Of a stretch of DNA of 64,000 nucleotides, positions 36,323 through 48,382 are shown one piece after another. This stretch comes from Primula veris (taxonomy: Eukaryota; Streptophyta; Magnoliopsida; Ericales; Primulaceae): the NCBI GenBank assembly GCA_963682055.1, contig OY821749.1:5754336-5818335 (forward strand), read 5' to 3'. The position numbers and the translations under genes were made by a program. The notes beneath the pieces are model-generated. The model did not search any database and was not told the origin of the DNA. It worked only from the letters and a program-made list of their open reading frames with translations. The stretch's first letter is position 1, and the number at the start of each line of letters is the position of its first letter.

Positions 36323-36556
36323 TGTTGTGTGACATATTAGATCGTTATAGATATATAGAGAGATATGTATAGATATAGAGAGAGGTATGATAAACAACAG
36401 ACGAAGTGTTTATTCATTAATATGATTGTACAGAAAAATACATCAAGAGACCCCTGACCCACTTTATATAATAGAGGGTAGGGTTACATATGCTAGGGAA
36501 GCCCAATATAGGCCCAATAGAGTAAGGCCCAAGATAGCCAATAATATCCTACAACA
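36323..36556 (-). repeat. Element B 3' LTR
   Basis: Ends TG..CA; contains, in the minus sense, a TATATAAAG promoter-like word near 36471-36480. Pairs with 52596-52829. Confidence 0.92.
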
Positions 36557-36566
36557 CTCTCCATTT
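36557..36566 (-). promoter_or_regulatory. Element B polypurine tract
   Basis: The complement reads AAATGGAGAG and directly abuts the 3' LTR, as required for plus-strand DNA priming. Confidence 0.75.
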
Positions 36567-36637
36567 GGACGTCTTGATTTTTTCGTCTTCATGATGTCGA
36601 TGTGAGTTGAGTTCATTCGCAGTGCTAAACACATAAA

Positions 36638-37050
36638 AACCTTAGGGACGGAAAACCCAGTGTGGGACAAAACCGGTACCTAGGAGAAATTGTGTAGCCG
36701 AATGATATAGGCCGAAATTCTATGTAATTAACTAACCACAAAACAGTATGCCTCATCAAAACCTTGGTAGAGCAAACCCAATGGGAAAATCTCTGATCGA
36801 AGGAAAAATAGTGCAACAGTGGTAGTAGTAGAGGATCAACCAAAAAACAGGTGCCTCATAAAAACCATGCTAGAGTAAACCCAGTGGGAAAAACATCTAG
36901 TCGAAGGACAAAAGAGTACACAGTGGTAAAAATTATACAATATGATACTCTCCCTAATTTCGGCAATCTTAAGTGAGATATAATGGGAACGTGTCTCGCT
37001 AAAAACCTTGTCAAGGAAAACCCAGTGGGAAAAAAAACTTGGTCTAAGGA
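36638..37050 (-). repeat. Four copies of the Retrofit-type 3' untranslated motif
   Basis: The plus-strand motif AAAACCTTG..AAGGAAAACCCAGTGGGAAAA occurs with variation at about 36646, 36757, 36862 and 37001, each followed by a form of TC.AAGGA.AAAA. Its complement (CCCACTGGGTTTTCCTTGAC) is a recurrent 3' untranslated sequence of Retrofit-type Copia elements, which places this stretch just upstream of the 3' LTR. Confidence 0.75.
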
Positions 37051-37379
37051 TAAAAAGAGTACACGAGCATGCGACTGGATGCTCTCCCTCATTTGCACAC
37101 GACAGGGTGCGAGAATTTCGACTAAGTAGTAATTAGTGCAATAAGCATTCACCTGTATGCTCCTCCTCACTTGTACACGACTGGCTGTAATGATTTTATA
37201 TTCGAATAAAGAATACGAGCATTCGACTAGATGCCTCATTTATTTGCACATGACTGTATGCAAGAAAATATAACGTGGAATAAACCGAGCATTCGACAGG
37301 ATGCTCTTAAACTTCATATGTGAAGATTTATTTCGGCAAGAAATGCTAAATAACATAATCTAGTCATGTATCTCTTGAT

Positions 37380-37860
37380 CGATAACAACAAGTTGTCCTC
37401 AAATAAGACAAGTGTTTTATCTAGATCATGAGACAGAGCATATGTAATTCAAATATGGCTAATACAAGCTCGAAGCCATATACATTCTCAAGTCGTCTCA
37501 TAGAGCACGAGTAGATCAGAGTGATTCGTTTGGAGTCATTCCAAGACCTCCGAGATATTGCCTTATTCCTAATGGTAAAGACAAACCATGTTAAGAATAT
37601 CTCTTATGCGGGTCTGATAAGTAACCGGCATCGGTATAACTAAAAAAGGGTTGCGTTAATTCGAGTACCGAAGGGGTAGGTACACTCGATAACACAAATG
37701 GGATAAGACAAGCCGTCATCCACAGTTACCTTAAGGTAATGGGAAAATGTCTTTTATGCCATTTCGATGGCAGCGTGTTAGCGCGATGCTGTGTCGAGCT
37801 ATACCATTCACAGCAGACGAGATGTTCATCCTAGCATATTAGACCAAGTACAATAATACG
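37380..37860 (-). pseudogene. Decayed reverse transcriptase C-terminus and RNase H of element B
   Basis: Minus-strand translation with stops and frame changes still shows family landmarks: a segment like SAVNGIARHSIALTRCHRNG near 37750-37830, YLKVTVDDGLSYP near 37700-37735, and TDAGYLSDPHK near 37593-37640, in the right order for RT to RNase H of Retrofit-type Copia. There are several stop codons, so it cannot yield protein. The remaining internal sequence (37860-41719) shows no block that I can place. Confidence 0.75.
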
Positions 37861-40800
37861 CTTATTGTACTTAAATATGAACATCATGGTTCAATATCTC
37901 TTCTGCGTCACATCAGGGATAGACTAGGTCTATATCAATGTCTAGTGATCGAACGATCATGGGAGAATCTGACGACTTAGCGTCATGATGACTACAACGT
38001 CATAACACCTTCTGGGTGTAGTCTGAATCATGGACTTAGATTCAATCTTTACGGGACTCGATCATCAGGCCGAGTCACTACCACTTCTTCCCAAGATCCT
38101 TTATCTTGAAGACAAATCCAAAAATGGATCGCGTAATAAAACACGCAAGGGCATAATACTTGTTCAAGTATCCCAAGCTAATCAAGTACTCACTTAGGCG
38201 GGTATACCACATCCGCTCAGATTATATTAATCCATATAGTGAACGTCTCATTTAATTGAGATCGTGTTCCGTGATCAGGAACTACTTGATTCAAGCATTA
38301 TGAAGTCACACATGGACCTTCATCTATATCTCTGTCTAAATTCTCATAGAGATAAAACAGTGACCACAATCACATGTTGCATAATCAGTTTTTGGGAAAC
38401 TACTAAACTAATAAAGTAGGGGACCGTTATAACGTCCATTACGAGTAAATCAACCATCTCGTAATCAATTCCAAGATGTGAGAGAAACCTTGCACTACTA
38501 GGCGAGCATTCTACAATCTCATTATTCTCATCACCTTTCCTTACGAATAACCAAATAAACGAACTCGTTTAACATTGGTGGTGTTGGAGCTACAGGTCCG
38601 AACACACTTTCGCTAAGGAGTCTACTTGGATTGCAAGTTTCCATTAGTCAAGTCTATTCTACGTTGACTTCAGGCAACAGTACATGGTTCTCTGTCATAA
38701 TTTGCTCATATTATCAGTCATCGAATATATGAACAAGTAATCAATGACAGGCTCGTTTCGCTTCAATATCGTCTAAGATATCATGATCGACAGATATTTC
38801 GAGATTTTTAGGATGAGGAGGAAATCACACATATCCTTGATCCTTTACAATCTCGTGCGACAAACGAGTTTTAGTTCACTACCTCTGGGGCTGAACAAAT
38901 TAAGAACCGGTCAACTTTCTCATATCTTGAGAAAGACGACAGACTGACGGCCGACGGCAGCGTCTTTTGCTTGGCGGGTTCGGCCAAAGCGACGTGTTAC
39001 GACAGGAACACGGCGTCCGACAGGGACGTCTATGCTTGCAAGCATGTTGCAGCATGTATAAATGATCTCGTGACATCTCATAAAGTCATTAAAGGCGTTT
39101 GGCATTTAGTTAGACTTGAGTGAGTCTATGCACTTACTTATCACTAAGTGTAGTTTTGGGGATCAAGCTAAGACTGAGTGGGTTATGCCACGTTACTTCA
39201 CGTCGTTCCTTATCAATGGTTACGTGCAAATCTCCCCCTAACGACAGGGAGAACAGTCTTAGCGATGTCACTTTCGCATATCATGCGGTAAAGAGATCGC
39301 TTGCCAATGTTACTCTATCAAATGATAGGCATGGGATTCATAATCGACTTATGTCCCCTTCAGAGGTCCATATTTTGAATGCTATAGCGGCTCAATCAAA
39401 ATATTAACCACTCAAACACGCGTTCATATGAGGCGTCTGGCTCATAACCAGTAACCAACTGGTACGCATTTAGTGTTTTGAGTGACTATGGGCCTCAGAC
39501 GGACCAATGCAGCAAAATAGCATGACCCCACACAGAAATATAAATCTTGGTGCGCAAGACCAAGAAGTGTGCGCAACCATTTGCAGTCGCATCATCAAAC
39601 TTTTCGTGAGTCCAATTGGGTCTGAACATAATCGACAGGATGTTCAATTTCAATTTCCAAACTCAAGTAATTCAAATCGAAATTCCGATTCTTACTCTTC
39701 GGGATTATCAAGTCGACTAGACTTTTCAGAATAATCCGGATCATGAGCCATCAACTTAATGATAGGGCTAAAAGTTTGGGAAATGCTGCATTTCTGTGGA
39801 CAACAATAATCATGTGACATATTGTCGATGCATCAACCATAACCATTTATATTTATGGTCCATCTTATGGTTGGATTAGTCCACAATAACTCCTTCAATT
39901 CTTTATAAGAATTCTACGAGTCCTTTTCGTGATCTTTACACATATTAGTCTCTCAAGGTGAGCATTAGTGGCATGAATTTTGGATTAATCACGAAATATA
40001 TCCTCAAAGAGAATCTAAATGCGATGCGATTATAAATCAAGCATCGTCTTATGACCCGGGAATATCTCGTCCGGTCAATGCCACAATATCAAAATGCTTT
40101 GATCAATCGACGATAGGCGAATGATAGTATATACAATCATGTCTTAGCATCTAAATCCTTTATCAATCGACGACATGAGAAATGATAAGCTAACTTTAAA
40201 TGCTTTTAAAAAATATGATAGCAACCACTTGAAAGACATTTCAACTCCTCTAAAATACGCTTTTGGTCGTATCGAATGGAGGTTATGTAAAAAAATTTCA
40301 ATTTTTTCATGAGCTATTACCAGATAACACTGGTTTTCTCGAATATTTTATAACTCAACAAGGTACGACAAGACCTACATGAGTAAAACGCCTCATATTT
40401 GACAAATTAATTTGGCTTTACCAAAGATTTCGATTTGGAACGACATGTCCAGAATTGTTGTCACTGAGTGCTCTTTTAGGCAAGTAGTTGGTGAAATTAT
40501 GTGGTACACTGTTACCCACTATTTCCAAAAAAATCAACTACCCCACAAGTATTGCCTAAAATTTCAAAATTTAAAGTTTGGTCACATTTGTCAAAAAAAA
40601 TTGCTCAAAACACTTTAAATTATTTCGAGAAATTTCGTAAACAGGCAAACCATAATCCAAAAGTACGTCCAAATGGAAAAATCATAATCTAAATGGAAAA
40701 ACATAATCCAGATGAGCGAAAAAATGGCTCAATGATTTATCAAAATCAATAAAGAAAGGTACCAAACTTATTTGAGCCACAAAACCGGGTGTCTCAAGAG

Positions 40801-41719
40801 TTTCCTTTCAGTTATTTTTAATCACATTAGCATCGGTTTTTTCACATTTATAATAGTTTTGAACTATTTAAGGAGTAACCGTTCATGACCTTTGTCTTTA
40901 TAGCATAGAGTTGCCTCCTTGAGCATTATCTCTTGCTTTGTGACAACAGGCCATATTGTTCCTTTCAATTACTGTCTTGGAGCCACAGGTTTTCGATTTT
41001 GACGATTGTCTAAAATCTCGCTTGGATAGGCGATTCATCGGGATCGTGACAGTTCGAGACAAATAACACTTGTCTCGGTTCTCTATTCATGGAAAAAAAT
41101 ATACACGAAGAGCATTAATATCAGGCAAACAATTCGCCATTGACCCAATAGGATTAAAACTACTCAACGGGGCAATTTTCTTATCCAATAACAGATGCGC
41201 GATAAAGGAACATGGTGAATATAAATTCACGATACTGCTTATGGAATACAATTTCCAAACTAGTATTTTGGTGAAGTATTGCTCCAATATGTCAATTTCA
41301 GATATTTTTTCACCATAGACGTCATCACGTCTCAAATGTGGCGGCGGAATAAAATCAACGCCTTAGCATTCATCCTAATGATAACAACAAACTCGTGTTT
41401 TACTCATCAAAAATGGCATCCAAAAAAAAATTGGGAATCATATTTTCACACATCAGGGTGAGTAACATGTGGTGACGGATTAAAATCAACGTTTAAATAG
41501 TCATTTCGCAAGTATGTTTTTACGATTTTTCTCATCATAGATGGCATCCAACATGTGTTGGGAGTTCTGGATTATTTATCATATAAAACGACTGGTTTAT
41601 ATGTTTATGGTTTGCACAAGCATAAACTTTATTTCGAAACGACAGGTTCGAAAAATAGTTTTGCTTTTAATGTGAATATGTTCTCATTGATCGAACGACA
41701 AGTCGATACAGAGATACCT
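37861..41719 (-). other. Decayed interior of element B
   Basis: By position this should contain the remains of integrase, protease and gag. No continuous frame or certain motif could be read, and open frames here are short. It ends at the insertion point of element A. Confidence 0.5.
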
Positions 41720-42967
41720 GTTGGTCCGTAGGAGTCTAAACCTTAGAGGGGGGGTGAATAAGGTTTTCGTACGTTTTTCGCGGAATTAAATCTATGGATA
41801 TTTAACTAAGTTAAATAGTGGTTTTTATAACCTAAACTCTTTCGTTTCCAAATTAACGCTAAATAATCTAAACAAGCAATAAAGATGAGCGATAAATAAA
41901 TGCGTAAGGTAAAAGTTGAGGGAAAGAAATAACGCAAGATTTATAGAGGTTCGGCAAAACGTGCCTACGTCCTCTCCTCGGTATTTTCACTACCGAGTAT
42001 TTCACTAGAATCTCATTCCAAAGGTTACAACTTAACGAGCTTAATCAGCCGATTTAGCTCCCCCTCACTTAATGAGTATCCCGAAAGAAAAAGCCTAGAA
42101 CTTTTAAGCTACACTTGCTTGAAAAGCTTCTACCCAATCAATCGCTCACTAACGAGTTTATAAAACACTCTTTTACAAGTTTGATTTGAATACAACACTC
42201 ACTAACAAATATTATCTCGATATTTATAAGATTACAATGAGAATATAATCGAGAATAATTTATGAATAATAAGTGAGAAGTTGGAAGTATAAGCTTGAAG
42301 AATTTCTTAGAAAGATTTGCTTAATTGTTGAATGCTTGGATAATCTTCCTTGAAGGTTTTGAAGCTCTTTTGTAGGGTGAAAAGATGCAGCAATTAATTT
42401 CAGACCGTTGCAGTTGGTTGGCTGAATTGAATGCTGGTTAATGCAGTGGTTCGCCCCATTTTCAGGAATGGCTTAAAAGCTGGAATTTGAAATTTTACAG
42501 AAACGATCGGTCGTTTCTGCAAAACGATCGGTCGTTTTTTATCTATGCTCACTGGAAGAAATCATCAATAAAACGATCGGTCGTTTTATTATGGTGATCG
42601 GTCGTTTTTGTCCTATGCTCACTGGAAGAAAACACACTTAAAACGATCGGTCGTTTTAAGCCTGCGATCGGTCGTTTTTGTGTTCAGCTTACTGGAAGAA
42701 AATTTCTCTGAAATGATCGATCGTTTAAGCAGTCGTTTTTGTTCTGGGCTTGTTTTCGGTTTTCTCGACAAACTTTGAAATCCCGTAACTAGTTCGTTTC
42801 TAATCCGATTTAGGTTTCGCTTGAACCATTGGCTTTGTAATTACGCAATTTATCATTTTGAACCTTTAATACACTCGATAAAAGATTAGTACACAAAACG
42901 AGCTTTTATCATGTTTTACAATTTTTGTTATCATTAAAATAATCGAATTGAAGAACATCGTTCAACA
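41720..42967 (-). repeat. Element A 3' LTR (1,248 bp)
   Basis: Plus-strand ends TGTTGGTCCG and CGTTCAACA. A TATA-like TATAAATA lies on the minus strand at 42221-42228. Near its U3 side it carries seven near-palindromic repeats (42500-42730). Confidence 0.96.
42500..42730. repeat. Near-palindrome cluster AAACGATCGGTCGTTT in the 3' LTR
   Basis: Seven copies of a 16-bp near-palindrome (core CGATCGGTCG; variants GTGATCGG, GCGATCGG, ATGATCGATCG) arranged mainly in pairs, separated by a spacer containing TATGCTCACTGGAAGAA. It lies in U3, upstream of the TATA-like box in transcription sense. The same cluster is in the 5' LTR at 50922-51152. Confidence 0.93.
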
Positions 42968-42981
42968 ATCTCTCCCTTTTT
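42968..42981 (-). promoter_or_regulatory. Element A polypurine tract adjoining the 3' LTR
   Basis: The complement reads AAAAAGGGAGAGAT immediately before TGTTGAACG, the 5' end of the 3' LTR in sense orientation. It is preceded by GTCATCATC, a context usual for Sireviruses. Confidence 0.85.
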
Positions 42982-43468
42982 GATGATGACAAAATATTGA
43001 CTTCAACATACTATAAGCTCTTTTTGTATAAACAAGTATAATTGAAATGTTTAGATGACGCTTTACTTGGATAAAAGTTTTTAGAGAAAAAGCAAGTAAA
43101 TGTCATAACATCCGATTTTAAAACGACGTAAAAACAAGCTAAACGATTAGGGATTATGAAGATCTATATGCAAGCGAAAAATTGGCCATAGTTTTGCCTA
43201 AAAATGGTCAATCGCCACAAAAGAAAAACAATATATATAATCCAATCAACTAGCAAACTATGCGCACTAATTGCAATAATATCAAATAAGATTCAAACGC
43301 ATAGTTAAAATCGCAATCACACAATGACATATAAACAAGAGCAAATGTAAGAAGAAACGCATCAAAATAATCAAGTAAAACCGTTTCCTACTTATTACAT
43401 CAAAAACAACTTGTTCAACTCAAAGGAAATAGAAATACAACGCAAAGAGAAAAACAATAGAGAGGTAT

Positions 43469-43480
43469 TTCTCCCCCTTT
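43469..43480 (-). promoter_or_regulatory. Second, upstream polypurine tract of element A
   Basis: The complement reads AAAGGGGGAGAAA, preceded by TTTTGATGATGTC, so tract and context both resemble the one at 42968. Multiple tracts are known in Sireviruses. It lies about 40 bp after the extra ORF. Confidence 0.75.
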
Positions 43481-43517
43481 GACATCATCAAAAGGAATAA
43501 AATAGACAACTATCCGC

Positions 43518-44834
43518 CTAGTCGCGGTGGGAAGTCGCATCATCTTCGTCGTCGTCGTCGTTGTTTGGAAAGAATTCATTAAATTGTGCCCTTTGCTCGG
43601 CGCTCTCACGATCAAGTCGGTCTAGCTCTTCTTGACCCGGGTTCAAGAATCGAAACATTCGACGAGTAGTTCGCCCAATATGGTATTGGTTGATGTAGAG
43701 AGAATCGTAGAACTTGTCGGAGCGCGGGACACGAGAAGAAGATCCCGCGGGAGCTTTTCCTTGACGTCGAGAGGAGGCCGGAAGATCGGTGGGTGGGATG
43801 GAATCTGAGGAGATAGCAATGTCCTCATGAGAAGCACGTGGTGTGGCCTTGGGGCCGACATACTCTTCCTCTTCGGGGGAAAGAGGGGTATAGCCGGGGC
43901 CGGACACCCGTTTGCCGGACCAAGTTATGGACTTGTCGGCATTTTGGAATTTTATGGACATTTGGGAGAGATAGGAAGTGTCCCAAATGTGCTTATCCTT
44001 ATTTTTGAACAATGTTCCACCGGGAACGAGATTTAGGTCCTTTAGAATGGCCGAAATTAGGGCACCGTAAGGTAACCCATTCTTGGATTTGGTTTTAAGA
44101 GAATCCATCTTAAAGTATATGAGAGTCGCGAAGTCAATCTTGACTTGGCGATGGATGCAACCTAGAAGAAAGATGTATTCATTTGTAACATCCGTGAAAT
44201 TCGAGGCATGAGGTAGGACGATATGAGATAGGATATGGTAGGCCATTTTATATTTGAAAAGAAGGCCATGAGCCTTGGCCGAGCGATTTTGGTGGTTGGG
44301 ATGAAAAATTTCGTCTTTGAGATCGTTAAAGTGATCGATCTCGAGAAATTCACAAATTTCGTCATTTGACTCATGAATGCCGTCGTTTCCTAGGCGTAAT
44401 AAATTTCGTAGACGGTCTATACCGTAAACGAAGGGTTGTCCGTTAAACGATGAGCGCAAGCGAAGTGCGCCATCATCCCTATCAAGAGCGAGGTTGTAAT
44501 AGAATTCATAAATGTTTTCGGTGAAAAATGGCTCTTTGAGGGTTAAAATGGTTTCGAGATTTTGAAAACGTAGGCTTTGCATGACAATTGGAAAGCGTTC
44601 ATTGAATAGAGGCATATCGAGAGTGAAATTAGACAAGATACCTCTTTTGGCTATAGTAGCCGGATAGAGAGGCGGAAGAGAGCCGGACGAGGCACCGGGG
44701 CCCGAAGGTGGAGCGGTGGAGGAAGAGCCGGTTCGGCGACCGCGAGGAATACGGGGCCGAGTGGGTGGAGGCACGTACTCATCCTCGGGTTCATCAACGA
44801 GATGGGGTTGCTTCGATTGCTTGGTGCGAACCAT
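43518..44834 (-). CDS. Extra ORF of the Sirevirus, between pol and 3' LTR
   Basis: A 438-codon intact ORF starting MVRTKQSKQPHLVDEPEDEY. I chose this Met because the frame can be extended upstream for 111 codons only by translating the CGATCGGTCG repeats. N-terminus (1-70) is basic, Pro/Ser/Gly-rich and disordered-looking; the centre (about 75-320) is compact and hydrophobic (FTLDMPLFNERFPIVMQSL, KMAYHILSHIVLPHASNFTD); the C-terminus is acidic, ending in an Asp/Glu run. No signal peptide or membrane segment is evident, unlike the env-like ORF of some SIRE elements. The central part resembles the 'putative plant transposon protein' type ORF found in plant retroelements, but this is from memory. 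Function unknown; openness in a young element suggests recent selection or recent arrival. Confidence 0.8.
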   Translation of the reverse strand: MVRTKQSKQPHLVDEPEDEYVPPPTRPRIPRGRRTGSSSTAPPSGPGASSGSLPPLYPATIAKRGILSNFTLDMPLFNERFPIVMQSLRFQNLETILTLKEPFFTENIYEFYYNLALDRDDGALRLRSSFNGQPFVYGIDRLRNLLRLGNDGIHESNDEICEFLEIDHFNDLKDEIFHPNHQNRSAKAHGLLFKYKMAYHILSHIVLPHASNFTDVTNEYIFLLGCIHRQVKIDFATLIYFKMDSLKTKSKNGLPYGALISAILKDLNLVPGGTLFKNKDKHIWDTSYLSQMSIKFQNADKSITWSGKRVSGPGYTPLSPEEEEYVGPKATPRASHEDIAISSDSIPPTDLPASSRRQGKAPAGSSSRVPRSDKFYDSLYINQYHIGRTTRRMFRFLNPGQEELDRLDRESAEQRAQFNEFFPNNDDDDEDDATSHRD

Positions 44835-44961
44835 ATTAGAGTGATTTCGAAAAAAAATGGAAATTTTGGGTGATTTTGGAGGAGGAGGCGAATTCAAGAG
44901 TGATAATTTTGAGAGGTTTAATGAAATTAGGGTTTTGAAAAGTGTTTTAACACTGAAAATC

Positions 44962-45115
44962 ACAAAAACGATCGGTCGTTTTTGTGGGACGATCGGTCGT
45001 TTTGGAACCAAAAAGTTCCAGTGAGTGCAACATAAAAACGATCGGTCGTTTTTAAGGACCGATCGGTCGTCTGTAGCAAAACGATCGGTCGTTTTAGCTG
45101 ACGATCGATCGACTG
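44962..45115. repeat. Inverted copy of the LTR near-palindrome array between pol and the extra ORF
   Basis: Six CGATCGGTCG-type words with a spacer reading AAAAGTTCCAGTGAGTGCAA, which is the reverse complement of the LTR spacer (CTCACTGGAA). So the LTR repeat unit is present here in opposite orientation. It lies about 130-280 bp upstream of the extra ORF start, where a promoter for that ORF could sit. Confidence 0.88.
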
Positions 45116-45231
45116 TAAATGAGGTACAGAACAGAAATTTTGGCACATTTTGACACAGATTTGGCAAGGAAAAAAAATATGCAAAAATACTGAAATATGA
45201 AATTAATCAAATACATGTATATATGTATATT

Positions 45232-48200
45232 TCACACATCAAACATGCCTAACTCTCGTCGAATAAAACAAAATTGTTCCTCATTAAGGGGTTTTGTAAA
45301 AATATCGGCTAATTGCCTATCCGTACTTATATATTCAAGTGTAATATCCCCTTTTTGGACATGATCCCGTAAAAAGTGATGACGTAAATTAATATGTTTA
45401 GTGCGAGAGTGTTGGATCGGATTTTTCGAAAGGTTTATAGCACTAGTATTATCACACAATATAGGTACACTATTAAATGATAATTCAAAGTCGTTTAGTT
45501 GTTGACGCATCCAAAGGATTTGTGCGCAACAACTACCCGCGGCGACGTATTCCGCCTCCGCCGTAGAAAGCGCAACCGAGTTTTGTTTCTTGCTATGCCA
45601 AGAAACTAAGGCGTTTCCTAGGAAATGGCAAGTGCCACTAGTACTCTTTCTATCTAATCGACAACCGGCAAAGTCGGCGTCGGAATAGCCAAGCAATTCA
45701 AAAGAAGTATCATGCGGATAAAACAATCCTAAATTGCATGTTCCTACAAGATATCTAAAAATGCGCTTAACGGCTATAACATGCGATTCCTTAGGGCAAG
45801 ATTGATACCTAGCACACATGCAAACACTAAACATGATATCGGGTCTACTTGCGGTTAAATATAAGAGTGATCCAATCATACCTCTATAGAGCTTTTGGTC
45901 CACGCTTTTACCCGATTCATCCTTGTCTAGTTTTGTTGCCGGACTCATCGGAGTTCCTAGCGGTTTTGCATCGCTCATGTTGAACCGTTTGAGCAAGTCC
46001 CTCGTGTATTTGGCTTGATTGACGAGAATTCCGTCCTTTGTTTGTTTGATTTGCAATCCAAGAAAGTATGTGAGTTCACCCATCATGCTCATCTCGAATT
46101 CTCCTTGCATACACTTAGAAAACTCCTCGCACATGCGAGCATTAGTAGCACCGAAAATGATATCATCAACATATATTTGAATTAAAAGCATATCTTTTCC
46201 ATCCTTTTTAATAAAAAGAGTAGTGTCTAAAGTACCACGAGAAAAACCCTTTTTAATCAAAAATTTACTAAGTCTTTCATACCACGCCCGGGGTGCTTGT
46301 TTTAAACCATAAAGTGCTTTACGAAGTTTGTACACATGATTAGGAAACTCGTGATTTTCAAAACCGGGTGGTTGTTTTACATAAACTTCCTCATTAATAA
46401 AGCCGTTTAAAAATGCACTTTTAACATCCATTTGAAATAATTTAAAACGTTTAAAAGAAGCATAAGCAAGCAACATTCAAATGGCTTCTAGTCTTGCTAC
46501 GGGTGCGTAAGTTTCATCGAAATCGATGCCCTCTTCTTGATTATACCCTTGAGCTACTAGTCTAGCCTTATTTCTAATAACTACCCCGGATTCATCCATC
46601 TTATTACGAAATATCCATTTCGTACCTATAATGGTTTTCTCACGCGGTCTAGGTACTAAAGTCCATACGTTACTACGCTCGAATTGATTTAATTCGTCAT
46701 GCATAGCTAATACCCAACTCTCATCGAGTTCCGCTTCATGAATGTTCTTGGGCTCTAATTGAGACAAGAATGCAAAATGATTAACTATATTTCTTAATGA
46801 TGAACGTGTATGCACTCTTTCTCCCGGGTTACCCAAAATTAAATCTTGAGGATGGTGATTGGCAAAACGCCATTCTTGAGGCAAATCCTCATGAATATGT
46901 ACACTAGATTCTAAGTCCTTTTGAAGTCTCTCTATAGTGACTTCTTCATCAACGGGTTCAACATCTAAGCTAGGCGTTGACTCTAAACTAGATGTAACAT
47001 GATTCGAAGAAGATGCTTTATGAAAAATATCATCATCAATATTATGAACAATTAAAGGCTTATCAATCGTCGGCAAATTCTCATCAAACGAGACATGTAC
47101 CGACTCTTCCACCAATAAAGTTCTTTTATTAAAAATACGATAAGCTTTACTCGATATAGCATATCCAACGAAAATTCCTTCGTCGGACTTAGCATCGAAT
47201 TTTCCTAGATTATCCTTACCATTATTATAAACATAGCATTTACAACCAAATGCACGTAAATGAGAAATATTGGGCTTTCGCTCATTCCATAATTCGTAAG
47301 GTGTCTTTTTTAATATGGGCCTAATTAAGGCTCTATTTAAAATATAACAAGCGGAATTTACGGCTTCGGCCCAAAAATACTTTGGCAAATTATTTTCGCA
47401 AAGCATGGTCCGTGCCATTTCCTCTAGGGTTCTATTCTTCCTCTCAACTACCCCATTTTGTTGGGGCGTACGAGGGGCCGAAAAATTATGATCAATACCA
47501 TTTTCATCACAAAAAGTTTGAAATGGAGTATTCTCAAATTCCTTACCATGATCGGTTCGGATACTTTTGATCATATAACCCTTTCGTGTTTGGAGCTTTT
47601 TGCAAATGATAGAGAATTCTCTAAATGCTTCATGCTTATGAGTTAAAAACAAGACCCACGTAAAGCGACTAAAATCGTCAACCATGACGAAAGCATATGC
47701 ACGCCCGCCAAGACTAAGTGTCCGGGAGGGGCCAACTAAGTCCATATGAATGAGCTCCAAACAACGAGTAGTAGATATAATATTTTTGGACTTAAAAGAA
47801 ATCTTTGTTTGTTTGCCTAATTGGCAAGCGTGACAAAGTTTGTCCTTTATATAAGGAGTTTTTGGTAAACCTATTACCAAATCTTTACTAGAAAGTTTAG
47901 CAAGTAAATCAAGACTTGCATGACCAAGTCGTCTATGCCACAACCAACCATTGTCGTTGATAGTAACAAGACACTTGACTTCATCATCCACCGAACTATT
48001 CAAATCAATCATATAGACATTATTTTGTCTTTGACCCATAAGAATAGTTTTATTATCCGAAATACAATGAATAATGCAATGCGATTTTTCAAAAATGACT
48101 TTGTGACCCAAATCACAAAGTTGACTTATACTAAGCAAGTTATGTTTAAGACCATCAACAAGCAATACATTATCAATAACGACATTAGATGGTTTAGAGA

Positions 48201-48360
48201 TACTACCAATACCGATGATTTTGCCCTTGCTATTATCCCCGAAGGTCACAAAGCCTCCGTCTTTAGGTGCAAGAGTGGTGAATTTTGTTTTGTCTCCCGT
48301 CATATGTCTTGAGCATCCACTATCTAGGAACCACTTGTCCTCGTTGATTTTTGATCTCAA
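45232..48360 (-). CDS. pol: Sirevirus pol: protease, integrase, reverse transcriptase, RNase H; one in-frame stop
   Basis: One frame of about 1,042 codons. Protease with DSG near residue 13 ([13 protein letters not shown]); GAG-pre-integrase block [12 protein letters not shown] near 140; integrase core with [14 protein letters not shown] and [11 protein letters not shown] carrying the D, D and E residues; reverse transcriptase from about 555 with [23 protein letters not shown] and the catalytic [11 protein letters not shown]; RNase H with [20 protein letters not shown] and [12 protein letters not shown]. It breaks once, at 46479-46477, by a TGA inside reverse transcriptase between EAI and MLL, where an Arg codon is usual; CGA to TGA fits deamination of a methylated CpG. 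The rest is undamaged. The first in-frame stop-free codon lies just after a TAG at 48369, so pol cannot be read directly from gag. Confidence 0.95.
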
Positions 48361-48382
48361 GCATACCTACAAGACAAAACGA

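Noticed and set aside
44835..45167. 111-codon N-terminal extension of the Sirevirus extra ORF
   Set aside because: It is open only because it translates the CGATCGGTCG repeats and leader; the Met at 44834 begins the compositionally protein-like part.
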